Assembly: GCA_963806955.1 (NCBI GenBank)
Contig: CAWDZG010000001.1
Location: 682,001-746,000, forward strand
DNA from: Gaiellasilicea sp963806955
Lineage (GTDB): Bacteria > Actinomycetota > Thermoleophilia > Gaiellales > Gaiellaceae
Length of the DNA: 64,000 nt
Direction of reading: 5' to 3'
In this document: positions 63,012-64,000 of the stretch, in pieces
How the letters are laid out: every line of letters starts with the position of its first letter
Position numbering within the stretch: the first letter of the stretch is position 1
Notes under the pieces: model-generated
Databases searched by the model: none
Told to the model about the DNA's origin: nothing
What the model saw: only the letters and a program-made list of their open reading frames with translations
Made by a program: the position numbers and the translations under genes

Positions 63012-64000
63012 CTAGCCGGCGACCAGGCCCTTGTCTTCTTCGACGTTGAAGCCCTTCTTGAACGTCTCGAGCTCTGCGTCGAGCTTCGCGACGGTGTCGT
63101 CGCCGAGATCCTTCGACTCGTCGATCGCCTTGTAGACGGAGCCCTCGGAGCGCAGGTGCTCGCGCAGCTCGTCCTGGAACCGGGGCACCTGGGGCACGGG
63201 GACTTCGTCGAGATGGCCGTTGATCCCGGCGTAGAGCGCGACGACCTGCTCGGCGTGCGGCCACGGCTTGTACTGCGGCTGGTTCAGCGTCGCCACCATC
63301 CGCTCGCCGCGCGCGAGCGTGTTCTGCGTCGCCTGGTCGAGCTCGGAGCCGAACTGCGAGAACGCCTCCAGCTCGCGGTACTGCGCGAGCTCGAGCCGCA
63401 GCCGCCCGGCCACCTTCCGCATCGCCTTCGTCTGGGCGGAGCCACCGACGCGCGAGACCGAGGTGCCGACGTTGATCGCGGGCCGGATGCCGGAGTAGAA
63501 GAGGTCGGCCTCGAGGAAGATCTGCCCGTCCGTGATCGAGATCACGTTCGTCGGGATGTAGCCCGAGATGTCGCCCGCCTGCGTCTCCACGATCGGCAGG
63601 GCCGTGAGCGAGCCGCCGCCGAGGTCGTCGTTCAGCTTGCAGGCGCGCTCGAGCAGCCGCGAGTGCAGGTAGAAGACGTCGCCCGGGTACGCCTCGCGGC
63701 CCGGCGGCCGGCGCAGCAGCAGCGAGAGCTGCCGGTACGCGTCCGCATGCTTGGACAGATCGTCGTAGACGACCAGCGCGTGCTTGCCGTTGTAGAGGAA
63801 GTGCTCGGCCATGGCGGCGCCCGCGAACGGGGCCATCCACTTGATCGGCGCCGCCTCGTGCGCCGCCGCCGTGACGATGATCGTGTAGTCCATCGCGCCC
63901 TCGTCCTTCAGGCGCTCGTACACCTGCGCCACGGTCGAGCCCTTCTGCCCGATCGCCACGTAGATGCAGATCACGTCCGTGTCGCGCTGGTTGATGATCG
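63012..64000 (-). CDS. atpA: ATP synthase F1 alpha subunit, 5' end cut by window edge
   Basis: 329 C-terminal residues remain. VICIYVAIGQKGSTVAQVYE, the segment MDYTIIVTAAAHEAAPIKWM, DDLSKHADAYRQLSLLLRRP, LTALPIVETQAGDISGYIPT and GLRPAINVG-like SGIRPAINVGTSVSRVGGSA are diagnostic. Regulatory nucleotide-binding subunit of F1. The gene enters from the right edge and leads into atpG without a gap. Confidence 0.96.
   Translation of the reverse strand, partial: IINQRDTDVICIYVAIGQKGSTVAQVYERLKDEGAMDYTIIVTAAAHEAAPIKWMAPFAGAAMAEHFLYNGKHALVVYDDLSKHADAYRQLSLLLRRPPGREAYPGDVFYLHSRLLERACKLNDDLGGGSLTALPIVETQAGDISGYIPTNVISITDGQIFLEADLFYSGIRPAINVGTSVSRVGGSAQTKAMRKVAGRLRLELAQYRELEAFSQFGSELDQATQNTLARGERMVATLNQPQYKPWPHAEQVVALYAGINGHLDEVPVPQVPRFQDELREHLRSEGSVYKAIDESKDLGDDTVAKLDAELETFKKGFNVEEDKGLVAG

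Overview
This is a chromosomal segment of a very GC-rich, densely coded bacterium. Gene content (WhiG/FliA-type and SigB/F-type sigma factors, an EF-G-like paralogue, SpoIID/LytB and RTX-type secreted proteins, biotin-dependent acyl-CoA carboxylase, Opp transporters) and GTG/TTG starts placed 6-10 nt after a TANNNT box suggest an actinobacterium, most likely Thermoleophilia (Gaiellales/Solirubrobacterales-like). That placement is inference; no rRNA is present. The only RNA gene seen is tRNA-Trp(CCA). I saw no transposase, phage genes or CRISPR array.

Layout. 0-7.2 kb: zinc-motif protein cut by the left edge, EF-G-like GTPase, berberine-bridge-type oxidoreductase, WhiG-like sigma factor, tRNA-Trp followed by four ~74-bp tandem repeats, and small membrane or zinc proteins, one behind a possibly structured leader. 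7.2-9.4 kb: acyl-CoA carboxylase beta chain with two small genes. Its likely partners lie at 18.9 kb (enoyl-CoA hydratase), 22.3 kb (biotin carboxylase/BCCP chain) and 24.9 kb (acyl-CoA dehydrogenase), together resembling leucine or branched-chain acyl-CoA degradation. 9.4-16.5 kb: the most unusual region, a putative cell-surface fibre locus. It holds a 795-residue secreted protein with nine Q/N-rich repeats and seven CxC motifs, a second secreted protein carrying two copies of part of the same repeat plus Trp-rich motifs, two small single-span proteins, a broken Ig-like surface protein, a divergent SigB/F-type sigma factor and a ribbon-helix-helix protein with a membrane tail. 16.5-28 kb: amine oxidase/DapA pair, RTX protein, glycoside hydrolase, SpoIID-like amidase enhancer, SCP2 protein and a degenerate GGDEF-HD membrane protein. 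28-33.6 kb: complete Opp system 1. 33.7-37.2 kb: YcnI-like protein, sulfur dioxygenase-rhodanese fusion, cytosolic subtilase coupled to a GAF protein, and a 47-residue acidic peptide. 37.3-46.5 kb: MFS-cNMP fusion, threonine dehydratase, MeaB, MFS transporter, cobalamin-dependent MetH. 46.5-64 kb: ferredoxin-reductase-like protein, atpC, atpD, an anti-sigma-like protein, a lipoprotein, complete Opp system 2, a MoxR/DUF58/vWA operon, then atpG and the end of atpA. The F1 genes are thus split, with about 13 kb between atpG and atpD.

Two cross-cutting observations. First, eight otherwise intact genes, including essential atpG and metH, are each interrupted by one frameshift, and all eight are +1, mostly in short G or C runs. 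Assembly insertion errors are the simplest explanation, so I annotate these as genes with a frameshift. Second, an identical 19-bp palindrome, TAGTTGCTCAGAGCAACTA, occurs three times, once inside a coding sequence and twice bracketing a small gene upstream of metH.
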